64,000 nt of DNA from Odontesthes bonariensis. Its lineage: Eukaryota > Chordata > Actinopteri > Atheriniformes > Atherinopsidae. The stretch is from positions 3,074,536 through 3,138,535 of the forward strand of contig NC_134524.1 of NCBI RefSeq assembly GCF_027942865.1, in the 5' to 3' direction. Below are positions 20,401 to 33,924 of the stretch, one piece after another. Position numbers and translations under genes: made by a program. The notes under the pieces were generated by a model. That model searched no databases and was not told where the DNA came from. It was given only the letters and a program-made list of their open reading frames with translations. Every line of letters begins with the position of its first letter. Within the stretch, counting starts at the first letter, position 1.

Positions 20401-23400
20401 GCTCTGCTGGTTCTGCTGGTTCTGCTGGTTCTGCTAGTTCTGCTAGTTCTGCTGGTTCTGCAGGTTCTGCTGGTTCTGCTGGCTCTGCAGGTTCTGCTGG
20501 TTCTGCAGATCTGCAGGTTCTGCTGGTTCTGCTGGCTCTGCAGGTTCTGCTGACTCTGCTGGTTCTGCTAGTTCTGCTGACTCTGCTGGTTCTGCTGGCT
20601 CTGCTGGTTCTGCTGGTTCTGCTGACTCTGCTGACTCTGCTGGTTCTGCTAGTTCTGCTGACTCTGCTGGTTCTGCTGGCTCTGCAGGTTCTGCTGGTTC
20701 TGCTAGTTCTGCTGACTCTGCTGGTTCTGCTGGCTCTGCTGGTTCTGCTGGTTCTGCAGGTTCTGCTAGTTCTGCTGGTTCTGCAGGTTCTGCTGGTTCT
20801 GCTGGTTCTGCTGGTTCTGCTGACTCTGCAGGTTCTGCTGGTTCTGCTGGTTCTGCTAGTTCTGCTGGCTCTGCAGGTTCTGCTGGTTCTGCTGGTTCTG
20901 CAGGTTCTGCTGGTTCTGCTGGTTCTGCTGGCTCTGCTGGTTCTGCTGGTTCTGCTGGTTCTGCTGACTCTGCTGGTTCTGCTGGTTCTGCTGGTTCTGC
21001 AGGTTCTGCTGGTTCTGCTGGTTCTGCTGACTCTGCTGGTTCTGCTGGTTCTGCTGGTTCTGCTGACTCTGCTGGTTCTGCTGGTTCTGCTGGTTCTGCT
21101 GACTCTGCTGGTTCTGCTGGTTCTGCTGGCTCTGCTAGTTCTGCTGGTTCTGCTGGTTCTGCTGGTTCTGCTGGCTCAGCTGGCTCTGCTGGTTCTGCTG
21201 GTTCTGCTGGTTCTGCTGACTCTGCTGGTTCTGCTGGTTCTGCAGGTTCTGCTGACTCTGCTGGCTCTGCTGGTTCTGCTGGTTCTGCTGGTTCTGCAGG
21301 TTCTGCTGGTTCTGCTAGTTCTGCTGGTTCTGCAGGTTCTGCTGGTTCTGCTGGCTCTGCTGGTTCTGCTGGTTCTGCTGACTCTGCTGGTTCTGCTAGT
21401 TCTGCTGGTTCTGCAGGTTCTGCTGGTTCTGCTGGCTCTGCAGGTTCTGCTGGTTCTGCAGATCTGCTAGTTCTGCTAGTTCTGCTGGTTCTGCTGGTTC
21501 TGCTGGTTCTGCAGGTTCTGCTGGTTCTGCTGGTTCTGCTGACTCTGCTGGTTCTGCTGGTTCTGCTGGCTCTGCTGGTTCTGCAGGTTCTGCTGGTTCT
21601 GCTGGTTCTGCAGGTTCTGCTGGTTCTGCTGGTTCTGCTGACTCTGCTGGTTCTGCTGGTTCTGCTGGTTCTGCAGGTTCTGCTGGTTCTGTTGGTTCTG
21701 CTGGTTCTGCTGACTCTGCTGGTTCTGCTGGTTCTGCTGGTTCTGCTAGTTCTGCAGGTTCTGCTGGTTCTGCTGGTTCTGCTAGTTCTGCAGGTTCTGC
21801 TAGTTCTGCTGGTTCTGCTGGCTCTGCTGGTTCTGCAGGTTCTGCTGGTTCTGCTGGTTCTGCTAGTTCTGCTGGTTCTGCTGGTTCTGCAGGTTCTGCA
21901 GGTTCTGCTGGTTCTGCTGACTCTGCTGGTTCTGCTGGTTCTGCTGGCTCTGCTGGTTCTGCAGGTTCTGCTGGTTCTGCTGGTTCTGCTGACTCTGCTG
22001 GTTCTGCTGGTTCTGCTGGTTCTGCTGACTCTGCTGGTTCTGCTGGTTCTGCTGGTTCTGCTGGTTCTGCTGGTTCTGCTGGCTCTGCTGGTTCTGCTGG
22101 CTCTGCTGGCAATGCTGGTTCTGCTGGTTCTGCTAGTTCTGCTGGTTCTGTTGGCTCTGCTGGTTCTGCTGGTTCTGCTGGTTCTGCTGGCTCAGCTGGT
22201 TCTGCTGGTTCTGCTGATTCTGCTGGTTCTGCAGGTTCTGATGGTTCTGCTGGCTCAGCTGGTTCTGCTGGTTCTGCTGGTTCTGCTGGTTCTGCTGGCT
22301 CTGCTGGTTCTGCTGGCTCTGCTGGTTCTGCAGGTTCTGCTGGTTCTGCTGACTCTGCTGGTTCTGCTGGTTCTGCTGACTCTGCTGGTTCTGCTGACTC
22401 TGCTGGTTCTGCTGGTTCTGAAGGTTCTGCTGGTTCTGCTGGTTCTGCTGGCTCTGCTGGTTCTGCTGGTTCTGCTAGTTCTGCTGGTTCTGCTGACTCT
22501 GCTGGTTCTGCTGGCTCTGCTGGCTCTGCTGGTTTTGCTGGTTCTGCTAGTTCTGCTGGTTCTGTTGGCTCTGCTGGTTTTGCTGGTTCTGCTGGTTCTG
22601 CTAGTTCTGCTGGTTCTGTTGGCTCTGCTGGTTTTGCTGGTTCTGCTGGTTCTGCTGGCTCAGCTGGTTCTGCTGGTTCTGCTGATTCTGCTGGTTCTGC
22701 AGGTTCTGCTGGCTCTGCTGGCTCTGCTGGTTCTGCTGACTCTGCTGGTTCTGCTGGCTCTGCTGGTTCTGAAGGTTCTGCTGGTTCTGCTGGTTCTGCT
22801 GGTTCTGCTGGTTCTGAAGGTTCTGCTGGCTCTGATGGTTCTGCTGGCTCTGCTGGCTCTGCTGGTTCTGAAGGTTCTGCTGGCTCTGCTGGTTCTGCTG
22901 GTTCTGCTGACTCTGCTGGTTCTGCTGGCTCTGCTGGCTCTGCTGGTTCTGCTGGTTCTGCTGGCTCTGCTGGTTCTGCTGGTTCTGCTGGCTCTGCTGG
23001 CTCTGCTGGTTCTGCTGGCTCTGCTGGCTCTGCTGACTCTGCTGGTTCTGCTGGCTCTGCTGGTTCTGAAGGTTCTGCTGGTTCTGCTGGCTCTGCTGGT
23101 TCTGAAGGTTCTGCTGGTTCTGCTGGTTCTGCTGGTTCTGCTGGTTCTGAAGGTTCTGCTGGCTCTGATGGTTCTGCTGGCTCTGCTGGCTCTGCTGGTT
23201 CTGAAGGTTCTGCTGGCTCTGCTGGTTCTGCTGGTTCTGCTGGTTCTGCTAGTTCTGCTGGTTCTGCTGGTTCTGCTGACTCTGCTGGTTCTGCTGGTTC
23301 TGCTAGTTCTGCTGGTTCTGCTGGTTCTGAAGGTTCTGTTGGCTCTGCTGGTTCTGCTGACTCTGCTGGTTATGCTGGTTCTGCTGGTTCTGCTGGCTCT

Positions 23401-23438
23401 GCTGACTCTGCTGACTCTGCTGGTTCTGCTGGTTCTGC
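17407..23438. repeat. 9-bp minisatellite (unit GGTTCTGCT), about 6 kb
   Basis: Roughly 670 units of GGTTCTGCT with variants GACTCTGCT, GGCTCTGCT, AGTTCTGCT, GGTTCTGCA and GGTTCTGAA. The unit is a multiple of three and has no stop in several frames, so Ser-Ala-Gly, Leu-Val and Glu-Pro-Ala reading frames of hundreds of codons appear on both strands. They are products of the repeat, not genes: no codon constraint and no non-repeat domain. The plus strand is nearly free of A. GGTTCTGAA units occur at the two ends but not in the middle. Confidence 0.97.
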
Positions 23439-23688
23439 GACCCGGCCTCAGATGGTGGATGGATCTGACATATTCAGTGAAATTAACAGTTAGAGGACAG
23501 AAAATAGACCTGAAGGAGGTGACCTCCCGCTGTGACCTCTGACCTTCAGCCTAAGCTTCAGTAACTCGGTGATGGAGGGAAACAGAAGTGACTTCATGAT
23601 TCAGCTCCAGCTCCTCTCTCTATTCAGGGAGCCGCAGGTCTGCTTAGTGTCCACCAGAGGGCGCCACAGCCCCGCAGACAGAAGAAAG
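23439..23688. other. Unique spacer between two arrays
   Basis: About 250 bp of ordinary sequence, including CACCAGAGGGCGCC, a CTCF-like core motif (about 23652-23665). No exon seen. Confidence 0.5.
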
Positions 23689-26600
23689 GTTTAAAACAAG
23701 TCCTCAGGTGATTTAAAACAAGTCCTCAGGTGATTTAAAACAAGTCCTCAGGTGATTTAAAACAAGTCCTCAGGTGATTTAAAACAAGTCCTCAGCCTGT
23801 CAGGTGATTTAAAACAAGTCCTCAGTCTGTCAGGTGATTTAAAACAAGTCCTCAGGTGATTTAAAACAAGTCCTCAGTCTGTCAGGTGATTTAAAACAAG
23901 TCCTCAGTCTGTCAGGTGATTTAAAACAAGTCCTCAGTCTGTCAGGTGATTTAAAACAAGTCCTCAGTCTGTCAGGTGATTTAAAACAAGTCCTCAGACT
24001 GTCAGGTGATTTAAAACAAGTCCTCAGTCTGTCAGGTGATTTAAAACAAGTCCTCAGGTGATTTAAAACAAGTCCTCAGTCTGTCAGGTGATTTAAAACA
24101 AGTCCTCAGGTGATTTAAAACAAGTCTTCAGTCTGTCAGGTGATTTAAAACAAGTCCTCAGGTGATTTAAAACAAGTCCTCAGCCTGTCAGGTGATTTAA
24201 AACAAGTCCTCAGGTGATTTAAAACAAGTCCTCAGCCTGTCAGGTGATTTAAAACAAGTCCTCAGTCTGTCATGTGATTTAAAACAAGTCCTCAGTCTGT
24301 CAGGTGATTTAAAACAAGTCCTCAGTCTGTCAGGTGATTTAAAACAAGTCCTCAGTCTGTCAGGTGATTTAAAACAAGTCTTCAGTCTGTCAGGTGATTT
24401 AAAACAAGTCCTCAGGTGATTTAAAACAAGTCTTCAGTCTGTCAGGTGATTTAAAACAAGTCCTCAGGTGATTTAAAACAAGTCCTCAGCCTGTCAGGTG
24501 ATTTAAAACAAGTCCTCAGTCTGTCAGGTGATTTAAAACAAGTCCTCAGGTGATTTAAAACAAGTCCTCAGTCTGTCAGGTGATTTAAAACAAGTCCTCA
24601 GTCTGTCAGGTGATTTAAAACAAGTCCTCAGTCTGTCAGGTGATTTAAAACAAGTCCTCAGTCTGTCAGGTGATTTAAAACAAGTCCTCAGACTGTCAGG
24701 TGATTTAAAACAAGTCCTCAGTCTGTCAGGTGATTTAAAACAAGTCCTCAGGTGATTTAAAACAAGTCCTCAGTCTGTCAGGTGATTTAAAACAAGTCCT
24801 CAGGTGATTTAAAACAAGTCTTCAGTCTGTCAGGTGATTTAAAACAAGTCCTCAGGTGATTTAAAACAAGTCCTCAGCCTGTCAGGTGATTTAAAACAAG
24901 TCCTCAGGTGATTTAAAACAAGTCCTCAGCCTGTCAGGTGATTTAAAACAAGTCCTCAGTCTGTCATGTGATTTAAAACAAGTCCTCAGTCTGTCAGGTG
25001 ATTTAAAACAAGTCCTCAGTCTGTCAGGTGATTTAAAACAAGTCCTCAGTCTGTCAGGTGATTTAAAACAAGTCTTCAGTCTGTCAGGTGATTTAAAACA
25101 AGTCCTCAGGTGATTTAAAACAAGTCTTCAGTCTGTCAGGTGATTTAAAACAAGTCCTCAGGTGATTTAAAACAAGTCCTCAGCCTGTCAGGTGATTTAA
25201 AACAAGTCCTCAGGTGATTTAAAACAAGTCCTCAGCCTGTCAGGTGATTTAAAACAAGTCTTCAGTCTGTCAGGTGATTTAAAACAAGTCCTCAGGTGAT
25301 TTAAAACAAGTCCTCAGCCTGTCAGGTGATTTAAAACAAGTCCTCAGTCTGTCAGGTGATTTAAAACAAGTCCTCAGCCTGTCAGGTGATTTAAAACAAG
25401 TCCTCAGTCTGTCAGGTGATTTAAAACAAGTCCTCAGCCTGTCAGGTGATTTAAAACAAGTCCTCAGCCTGTCAGGTGATTTAAAACAAGTCCTCAGGTG
25501 ATTTAAAACAAGTCCTCAGCCTGTCAGGTGATTTAAAACAAGTCCTCAGTCTGTCATGTGATTTAAAACAAGTCCTCAGTCTGTCAGGTGATTTAAAACA
25601 AGTCCTCAGCCTGTCAGGTGATTTAAAACAAGTCCTCAGTCTGTCAGGTGATTTAAAACAAGTCCTCAGCCTGTCAGGTGATTTAAAACAAGTCCTCAGC
25701 CTGTCAGGTGATTTAAAACAAGTCCTCAGGGTGTCAGGTGATTTAAAACAAGTCCTCAGTCTGTCAGGTGATTTAAAACAAGTCCTCAGGTGATTTAAAA
25801 CAAGTCCTCAGGTGATTTAAAACAAGTCCTCAGTCTGTCAGGTGATTTAAAACAAGTCCTCAGGGTGTCAGGTGATTTAAAACAAGTCCTCAGGTGATTT
25901 AAAACAAGTCCTCAGTCTGTCAGGTGATTTAAAACAAGTCCTCAGGTGATTTAAAACAAGTGCTCAGGTGATTTAAAACAAGTCCTCAGGTGATTTAAAA
26001 CAAGTCCTCAGTCTGTCAGGTGATTTAAAACAAGTCCTCAGGTGATTTAAAACAAGTCCTCAGGTGATTTAAAACAAGTCCTCAGTCTGTCAGGTGATTT
26101 AAAACAAGTCCTCAGGTGATTTAAAACAAGTCCTCAGGTGATTTAAAACAAGTGCTCAGGTGATTTAAAACAAGTCCTCAGGCTGTCAGGTGATTTAAAA
26201 CAAGTCCTCAGGTGATTTAAAACAAGTCCTCAGGTGATTTAAAACAAGTCCTCAGGGTGTCAGGTGATTTAAAACAAGTCCTCAGGTGATTTAAAACAAG
26301 TCCTCAGTCTGTCAGGTGATTTAAAACAAGTCCTCAGGGTGTCAGGTGATTTAAAACAAGTCCTCAGGTGATTTAAAACAAGTCCTCAGGGTGTCAGGTG
26401 ATTTAAAACAAGTCCTCAGGTGATTTAAAACAAGTCCTCAGGGTGTCAGGTGATTTAAAACAAGTCCTCAGGTGATTTAAAACAAGTCCTCAGGGTGTCA
26501 GGTGATTTAAAACAAGTCCTCAGGTGATTTAAAACAAGTCCTCAGTCTGTCAGGTGATTTAAAACAAGTCCTCAGTCTGTCAGGTGATTTAAAACAAGTC

Positions 26601-26836
26601 CTCAGTCTGTCAGGTGATTTAAAACAAGTCCTCAGTCTGTCAGGTGGTTTAAAACAAGTCCTCAGTCTGTCAGGTGATTTAAAACAAGTCCTCAGCCTGT
26701 CAGGTGATTTAAAACAAGTCCTCAGGTGATTTAAAACAAGTCCTCAGTCTGTCAGGTGATTTAAAACAAGTCCTCAGTCTGTCAGGTGATTTAAAACAAG
26801 TCCTCAGCCTGTCAGGTGATTTAAAACAAGTCCTCA
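23689..26836. repeat. 22/30-bp minisatellite (GGTGATTTAAAACAAGTCCTCA)
   Basis: A 22-bp unit alternates with a 30-bp form carrying an 8-base addition (GTCTGTCA, GCCTGTCA or GGGTGTCA). Over 100 units. Rare variants recur 694 bp apart (CAGACT at 23995 and 24689; CATGTG at 24271 and 24965), so a block of about 694 bp was duplicated within the array. Confidence 0.96.
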
Positions 26837-27020
26837 GCCTCCTGGTTTATTTCATCATGAGGAGAACGAACTAAAACAACACGCAGCGCCGTGGGTGAAT
26901 CTGCTGTTACCGTAGCAACGCAGCCTCCACAGTTCATGAAGCCGAACCAACTGATGGGACTGTCTGTTGCCAGGCAACAGCAGCCTGTTGATGGATGGAG
27001 CAGGAGGTACCAAAGACCCC
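26837..27020. other. Short unique spacer
   Basis: About 180 bp between arrays with no open frame of note. It contains GTTGCCAGGCAACAG, an RFX/X-box-like palindrome, possibly by chance. Confidence 0.45.
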
Positions 27021-30000
27021 TGAAACTAAGTGAACCCCTGATCCAGCAGCTGGTAGAAGTGAGAAACTAAGTGAACCCCTGATCCAGCAGCTGGTAGAAG
27101 TGAGAAACTAAGTGAACCCCTGATCCAGCAGCTGGTAGAAGTGAGAAACTAAGTGAACCCCTGATCCAGCAGCTGGTAGCAGCAGTGTGTGAGAAACTAA
27201 GTGAACCCCTGGTTCAGCAGCTGGTAGTAGTGAGAAACTAAGTGAACCCCTGATCCAGCAGCTGGTAGAAGTGAGAAACTAAGTGAACCCCTGATCCAGC
27301 AGCTGGTAGCAGCAGTGTGTGAGAAACTAAGTGAACCCCTGATCCAGCAGCTGGTAGCAGTGAGAAACTAAGTGAACCCCTGATCCAGCAGCTGGTAGCA
27401 GTGAGAAACTAAGTGAACCCCTGATCCAGCAGCTGGTAGCAGTGAGAAACTAAGTGAACCCCTGATCCAGCAGCTGGTAGCAGCAGTGTGTGAGAAACTA
27501 AGTGAACCCCTGATCCAGCAGCTGGTAGCAGCAGTGTGTGAGAAACTAAGTGAACCCCTGATCCAGCAGCTGGTAGCAGCAGTGTGTGAGAAACTAAGTG
27601 AACCCCTGATCCAGCAGCTGGTAGAAGTGAGAAACTAAGTGAACCCCTGATCCAGCAGCTGGTAGCAGCAGTGTGTGAGAAACTAAGTGAACCCCTGATC
27701 CAGCAGCTGGTAGCAGTGAGAAACTAAGTGAACCCCTGATCCAGCAGCTGGTAGCAGTGAGAAACTAAGTGAACCCCTGATCCAGCAGCTGGTAGCAGTG
27801 AGAAACTAAGTGAACCCTTGATCCAGCAGCTGGTAGCAGCAGTGTGTGAGAAACTAAGTGAACCCCTGATCCAGCAGCTGGTAGCAGTGAGAAACTAAGT
27901 GAACCCCTGATCCAGCAGCTGGTAGCAGTGAGAAACTAAGTGAACCCCTGATCCAGCAGCTGGTAGCAGCAGTGAAAAACTAAGTGAACCCCTGATCCAG
28001 CAGCTGGTAGCAGTGAGAAACTAAGTGAACCCCTGATCCAGCAGCGAGAAACTAAGTGAACCCCTGATCCAGCAGCTGGTAGCAGCAGTGAAAAACTAAG
28101 TGAACCCCTGATCCAGCAGCTGGTAGCAGTGAGAAACTAAGTGAACCCCTGATCCAGCAGCGAGAAACTAAGTGAACCCCTGATCCAGCAGCTGGTAGCG
28201 GTGAGAAACTAAGTGAACCCCTGATTCAGCACGTAGCAGCAGAGAGAAACTAAGTGAACCCCTGATCCAGCAGCTGGTAGCAGCAGTGAAAAACTAAGTG
28301 AACCCCTGATCCAGCAGCTGGTAGCAGTGAGAAACTAAGTGAACCCCTGATCCAGCAGCGAGAAACTAAGTGAACCCCTGATCCAGCAGCTGGTAGCAGC
28401 AGTGAAAAACTAAGTGAACCCCTGATCCAGCAGCTGGTAGCAGTGAGAAACTAAGTGAACCCCTGATCCAGCAGCGAGAAACTAAGTGAACCCCTGATCC
28501 AGCAGCTGGTAGCGGTGAGAAACTAAGTGAACCCCTGATTCAGCACGTAGCAGCAGAGAGAAACTAAGTGAACCCCTGATCCAGCAGCTGGTAGCAGTGA
28601 GAAACTAAGTGAACCCCTGATCCAGCAGCTGTTAGCAGTGAGAAACTAAGTGAACCCCTAATTCAGCACGTAGCAGCAGAGAGAAACTAAGTGAACCCCT
28701 GATCCAGCAGCTGGTAGCAGTGAGAAACTAAGTGAATCCCTGATCCAGCAGCGAGAAACTAAGTGAACCCCTGACCCAGCAGCTGGTAGCAGCAGTTTGT
28801 GAGAAACTAAGTGAACCCTTGATCCAGCAGCTGGTAGCAGCAGTGAGAAACTAAGTGAACCCCTGATATAGCAGCTGGTAGCAGCAGTGTGTGAGAAACT
28901 AAGTGAACCCCTGATCCAGCAGCTGGTAACAGTGAGAAACTAAGTGAACCCTTGATCCAGCAGCTGTTAGCAGTGAGAAACTAAGTGAACCCCTGATCCA
29001 GCAGCTGGTAGCAGTGAGAAACTAAGTGAACCCTGATCCAGCAGCGAGAAACTAAGTGAACCCCTGATCCAGCAGCTGGTAGCAGCAGTGTGTGAGAAAC
29101 TAAGTGAACCCCTGATCCAGCAGCTGGTAGCAGTGAGAAACTAAGTGAACCCCTGATCCAGCAGCTGGTAGCAGCAGTGAGAAACTAAGTGAACCCCTGA
29201 TATAGCAGCTGGTAGCAACAGTGTGTGAGAAACTAAGTGAACCCCTGATCCAGCAGCTGGTAGCAGCAGTGAGTGAGAAACTAAGTGAACCCCTGATCCA
29301 GCAGCTGGTAGCAGCAGTGTGTGAGAAACTAAGTGAACCCCTGATCCAGCAGCTGGTAGCAGCAGTGAGTGAGAAACTAAGTGAACCCCTGATCCAGCAG
29401 CTGGTAGCAGCAGTGTGTGAGAAACTAAGTGAACCCCTGATCCAGCAGCTGGTAGCAGCAGTGTGTGAGAAACTAAGTGAACCCCTGATACAGCAGCTGG
29501 TAGCAGCAGTGTGTGAGAAACTAAGTGAACCCCTGATCCAGCAGCTGGTAGCAGTGAGAAACTAAGTGAACCCCTGATCCAGCAGCTGGTAGCAGTGAGA
29601 AACTAAGTGAACCCCTGATCCAGCAGCTGGTAGCAGCAGTGAGAAACTAAGTGAACCCCTGATCCAGCAGCTGGTAGCAGTGAGAAACTAAGTGAACCCC
29701 TGATCCAGCAGCGAGAAACTAAGTGAACCCCTGATCCAGCAGCTGGTAGCAGCAGTGAAAAACTAAGTGAACCCCTGATCCAGCAGCTGGTAGCAGTGAG
29801 AAACTAAGTGAACCCCTGATCCAGCAGCGAGAAACTAAGTGAACCCCTGATCCAGCAGCTGGTAGCGGTGAGAAACTAAGTGAACCCCTGATTCAGCACG
29901 TAGCAGCAGAGAGAAACTAAGTGAACCCCTGATCCAGCAGCTGGTAGCAGTGAGAAACTAAGTGAACCCCTGATCCAGCAGCTGTTAGCAGTGAGAAACT

Positions 30001-31211
30001 AAGTGAACCCCTAATTCAGCACGTAGCAGCAGAGAGAAACTAAGTGAACCCCTGATCCAGCAGCTGGTAGCAGTGAGAAACTAAGTGAATCCCTGATCCA
30101 GCAGCGAGAAACTAAGTGAACCCCTGACCCAGCAGCTGGTAGCAGCAGTTTGTGAGAAACTAAGTGAACCCTTGATCCAGCAGCTGGTAGCAGCAGTGAG
30201 AAACTAAGTGAACCCCTGATATAGCAGCTGGTAGCAGCAGTGTGTGAGAAACTAAGTGAACCCCTGATCCAGCAGCTGGTAACAGTGAGAAACTAAGTGA
30301 ACCCTTGATCCAGCAGCTGTTAGCAGTGAGAAACTAAGTGAACCCCTGATCCAGCAGCTGGTAGCAGTGAGAAACTAAGTGAACCCTGATCCAGCAGCGA
30401 GAAACTAAGTGAACCCCTGATCCAGCAGCTGGTAGCAGCAGTGTGTGAGAAACTAAGTGAACCCCTGATCCAGCAGCTGGTAGCAGTGAGAAACTAAGTG
30501 AACCCCTGATCCAGCAGCTGGTAGCAGCAGTGAGAAACTAAGTGAACCCCTGATATAGCAGCTGGTAGCAACAGTGTGTGAGAAACTAAGTGAACCCCTG
30601 ATCCAGCAGCTGGTAGCAGCAGTGAGTGAGAAACTAAGTGAACCCCTGATCCAGCAGCTGGTAGCAGCAGTGTGTGAGAAACTAAGTGAACCCCTGATCC
30701 AGCAGCTGGTAGCAGCAGTGAGTGAGAAACTAAGTGAACCCCTGATCCAGCAGCTGGTAGCAGCAGTGTGTGAGAAACTAAGTGAACCCCTGATCCAGCA
30801 GCTGGTAGCAGCAGTGTGTGAGAAACTAAGTGAACCCCTGATACAGCAGCTGGTAGCAGCAGTGTGTGAGAAACTAAGTGAACCCCTGATCCAGCAGCTG
30901 GTAGCAGTGAGAAACTAAGTGAACCCCTGATCCAGCAGCTGGTAGCAGTGAGAAACTAAGTGAACCCCTGATCCAGCAGCTGGTAGCAGCAGTGAGAAAC
31001 TAAGTGAACCCCTGATCCAGCAGCTGGTAGCAGCACCAAGTGAACCCCTGATCCAGCAGCTGGTAGCAGCAGTGAGTGAGAAACTAAGTGAACCCCTGAT
31101 CCAGCAGCTGGTAGCAGCAGTGAGAAACTAAGTGAACCCCTGATCCAGCAGCTGGTAGCAGCAGTGAGAAACTAAGTGAACCCCTGATCCAGCAGCTGGT
31201 AGCAGCAGTGA
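27021..31211. repeat. 31-48-bp minisatellite (GAAACTAAGTGAACCCCTGA...)
   Basis: Units share GAAACTAAGTGAACCCCTGATCCAGCAGC and differ at the end: 41-bp (…TGGTAGCAGTGA), 48-bp (…TGGTAGCAGCAGTGTGTGA) and short 31-bp forms. Consecutive 48-bp units create a repeated 16-residue frame (EKLSEPLIQQLVAAVC) at 29221-29565 and 30574-30918. These two frames are identical because a block of 1353 bp is duplicated. Other unit lengths put stops in frame, so it is not a gene. Confidence 0.96.
29221..30918. repeat. 1353-bp higher-order duplication within the array
   Basis: The run at 29221-29565 recurs at 30574-30918. An upstream landmark (CCCTGACCCAGCAGC near 28767) recurs near 30120, again 1353 bp away. The duplicated block therefore extends from at least 28.7 kb and its copy to about 31.0 kb. 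Confidence 0.85.
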
Positions 31212-31289
31212 GGATCTTTAAGCATTGAAAGTTATTTTTAACGTGGTGATGATGATGGAGATAAAGAATGAGTCTGAGGTTGTTTGTTT

Positions 31290-32085
31290 GTTTACTTGTT
31301 TGTTGTTTATTGACAGCACAGCAGCCTCCATGCAGAACGAGGAACAGTAAACCTGCACAGCCATGTGTGCTACTGAGAGCTCAGCTCACACTGAGCTGGT
31401 GTGTTTCTGTTTTCACATACAGACACCAGGACACATATCCCACAATGCATCGGTGCAGCTTAAACCTGCACCCACATGTCAGAATGAAAGTTATATAATA
31501 AAGTTCATTCAGTGTCAGCAGAGAGTTCACAATCATTTCATAGAAAAATGTTTATCCGCCATAGAAATCTGGCTTCTGCACTAAAATATATACACTCTGA
31601 TTGTAAAACATCGACACGAGGAGGTAGACGAGCCATCTAGAAAAATAGAATGTCTTACAAACATAGAAGGAGATGTCAAATATAGAGCTGTTCACATAAA
31701 AATATCAAGACCAGAACCACAACATTCCGACACATTCACGGAGTTTCTTCACGTCCTCATGCAGAAAAGTCTTAAACGGAGTATCTGTACAGGTGAGACC
31801 TTCCTCAGGTGCACGCACTGCTCCTTTAAAGTCCACCCACAGCGCGGCGCGGCAGCCGCGTCACCGGGAGAAGCGCGAGGCAAAGCGGCCGGTCCGGGAT
31901 CAGACCCGAACCCGGCCCCGGTTCTCCTGCAGGGGGCGGTGGAGCACGCGCCCCCACAGGAGCCAAAAACTGGACACAGTCCTGTGCGCACGCGGTGTGA
32001 CGTCACGTGGAGACGCTCTCCGGTTGACGGTTCAAATCCAGAAGTTTCAAATTCTTCCAAAGCGGCGGGAGCGCGCGTCGCTCCT
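31290..32085 (-). other. egr4 3' UTR
   Basis: Sequence following the egr4 stop codon on the minus strand. A polyadenylation signal AATAAA is at 31311-31306. This gives a 3' UTR of about 790 bases, reasonable for an immediate-early gene. The end sits just outside the minisatellite. Confidence 0.55.
31306..31311 (-). terminator. egr4 polyadenylation signal candidate
   Basis: Minus-strand AATAAA (GTCAATAAACAAC), with the next bases GT-rich in part. It is the last canonical signal before the repeat array. Confidence 0.45.
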
Positions 32086-33625
<1,540 letters not shown>

Positions 33626-33784
33626 CGTGAACTGTGGCAGGTGGCAGAAAATGGAGTCAGAAAGTGTCTGAAGCTGCTCTGTGGATGTCAGGGATTCCCC
33701 AAAATGTTTTAATCCTGAGCTGCTCTGGCTTGTGATAGTCCGCCGGAGATGCTGGAGATGCTGAGCTCCCTCTGCCCGCTGCCT

Positions 33785-33792
33785 CTTTTATA
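33785..33792 (-). promoter_or_regulatory. egr4 TATA box
   Basis: TATAAAAG on the minus strand, about 160 bases upstream of the start codon, predicting a transcript start near 33755-33760. An inverted CCAAT motif lies about 35 bases farther upstream (GACCAATAAGG, about 33823-33833). Confidence 0.7.
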
Positions 33793-33924
33793 CTCTCCGT
33801 CTCCAAGGTAACTCCTGCCCGGGCCTTATTGGTCCACACCGGCGCGAGGGATTCCCCCCACCAAGCTCTTCGTAGCAGCCCAAACATGGGCCGCATCCGG
33901 CTGTGACGGCGGGTATCCCCCCTG

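Noticed and set aside
17319..21470. Open frame of 1383 codons, Ser-Ala-Gly rich
   Set aside because: It is the 9-bp repeat read in a stop-free frame. Other frames and the opposite strand are open in the same way, and there is no non-repeat domain.
17395..23542. Leu-Val-rich frames (1052 and 616 codons) and an Ala-Glu-Pro frame at 21396-22112
   Set aside because: Same array in other frames and on the other strand. Real membrane proteins do not consist of one nine-base unit.
29221..30918. Two identical 114-codon frames with 16-residue repeats (EKLSEPLIQQLVAAVC)
   Set aside because: They arise only where 48-bp units are consecutive; 41-bp units break the frame. The identity reflects a 1353-bp duplication of the array.
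23689..31211. Possible CRISPR-like array
   Set aside because: Units are head-to-tail with no unique spacers, and the genome is a vertebrate.
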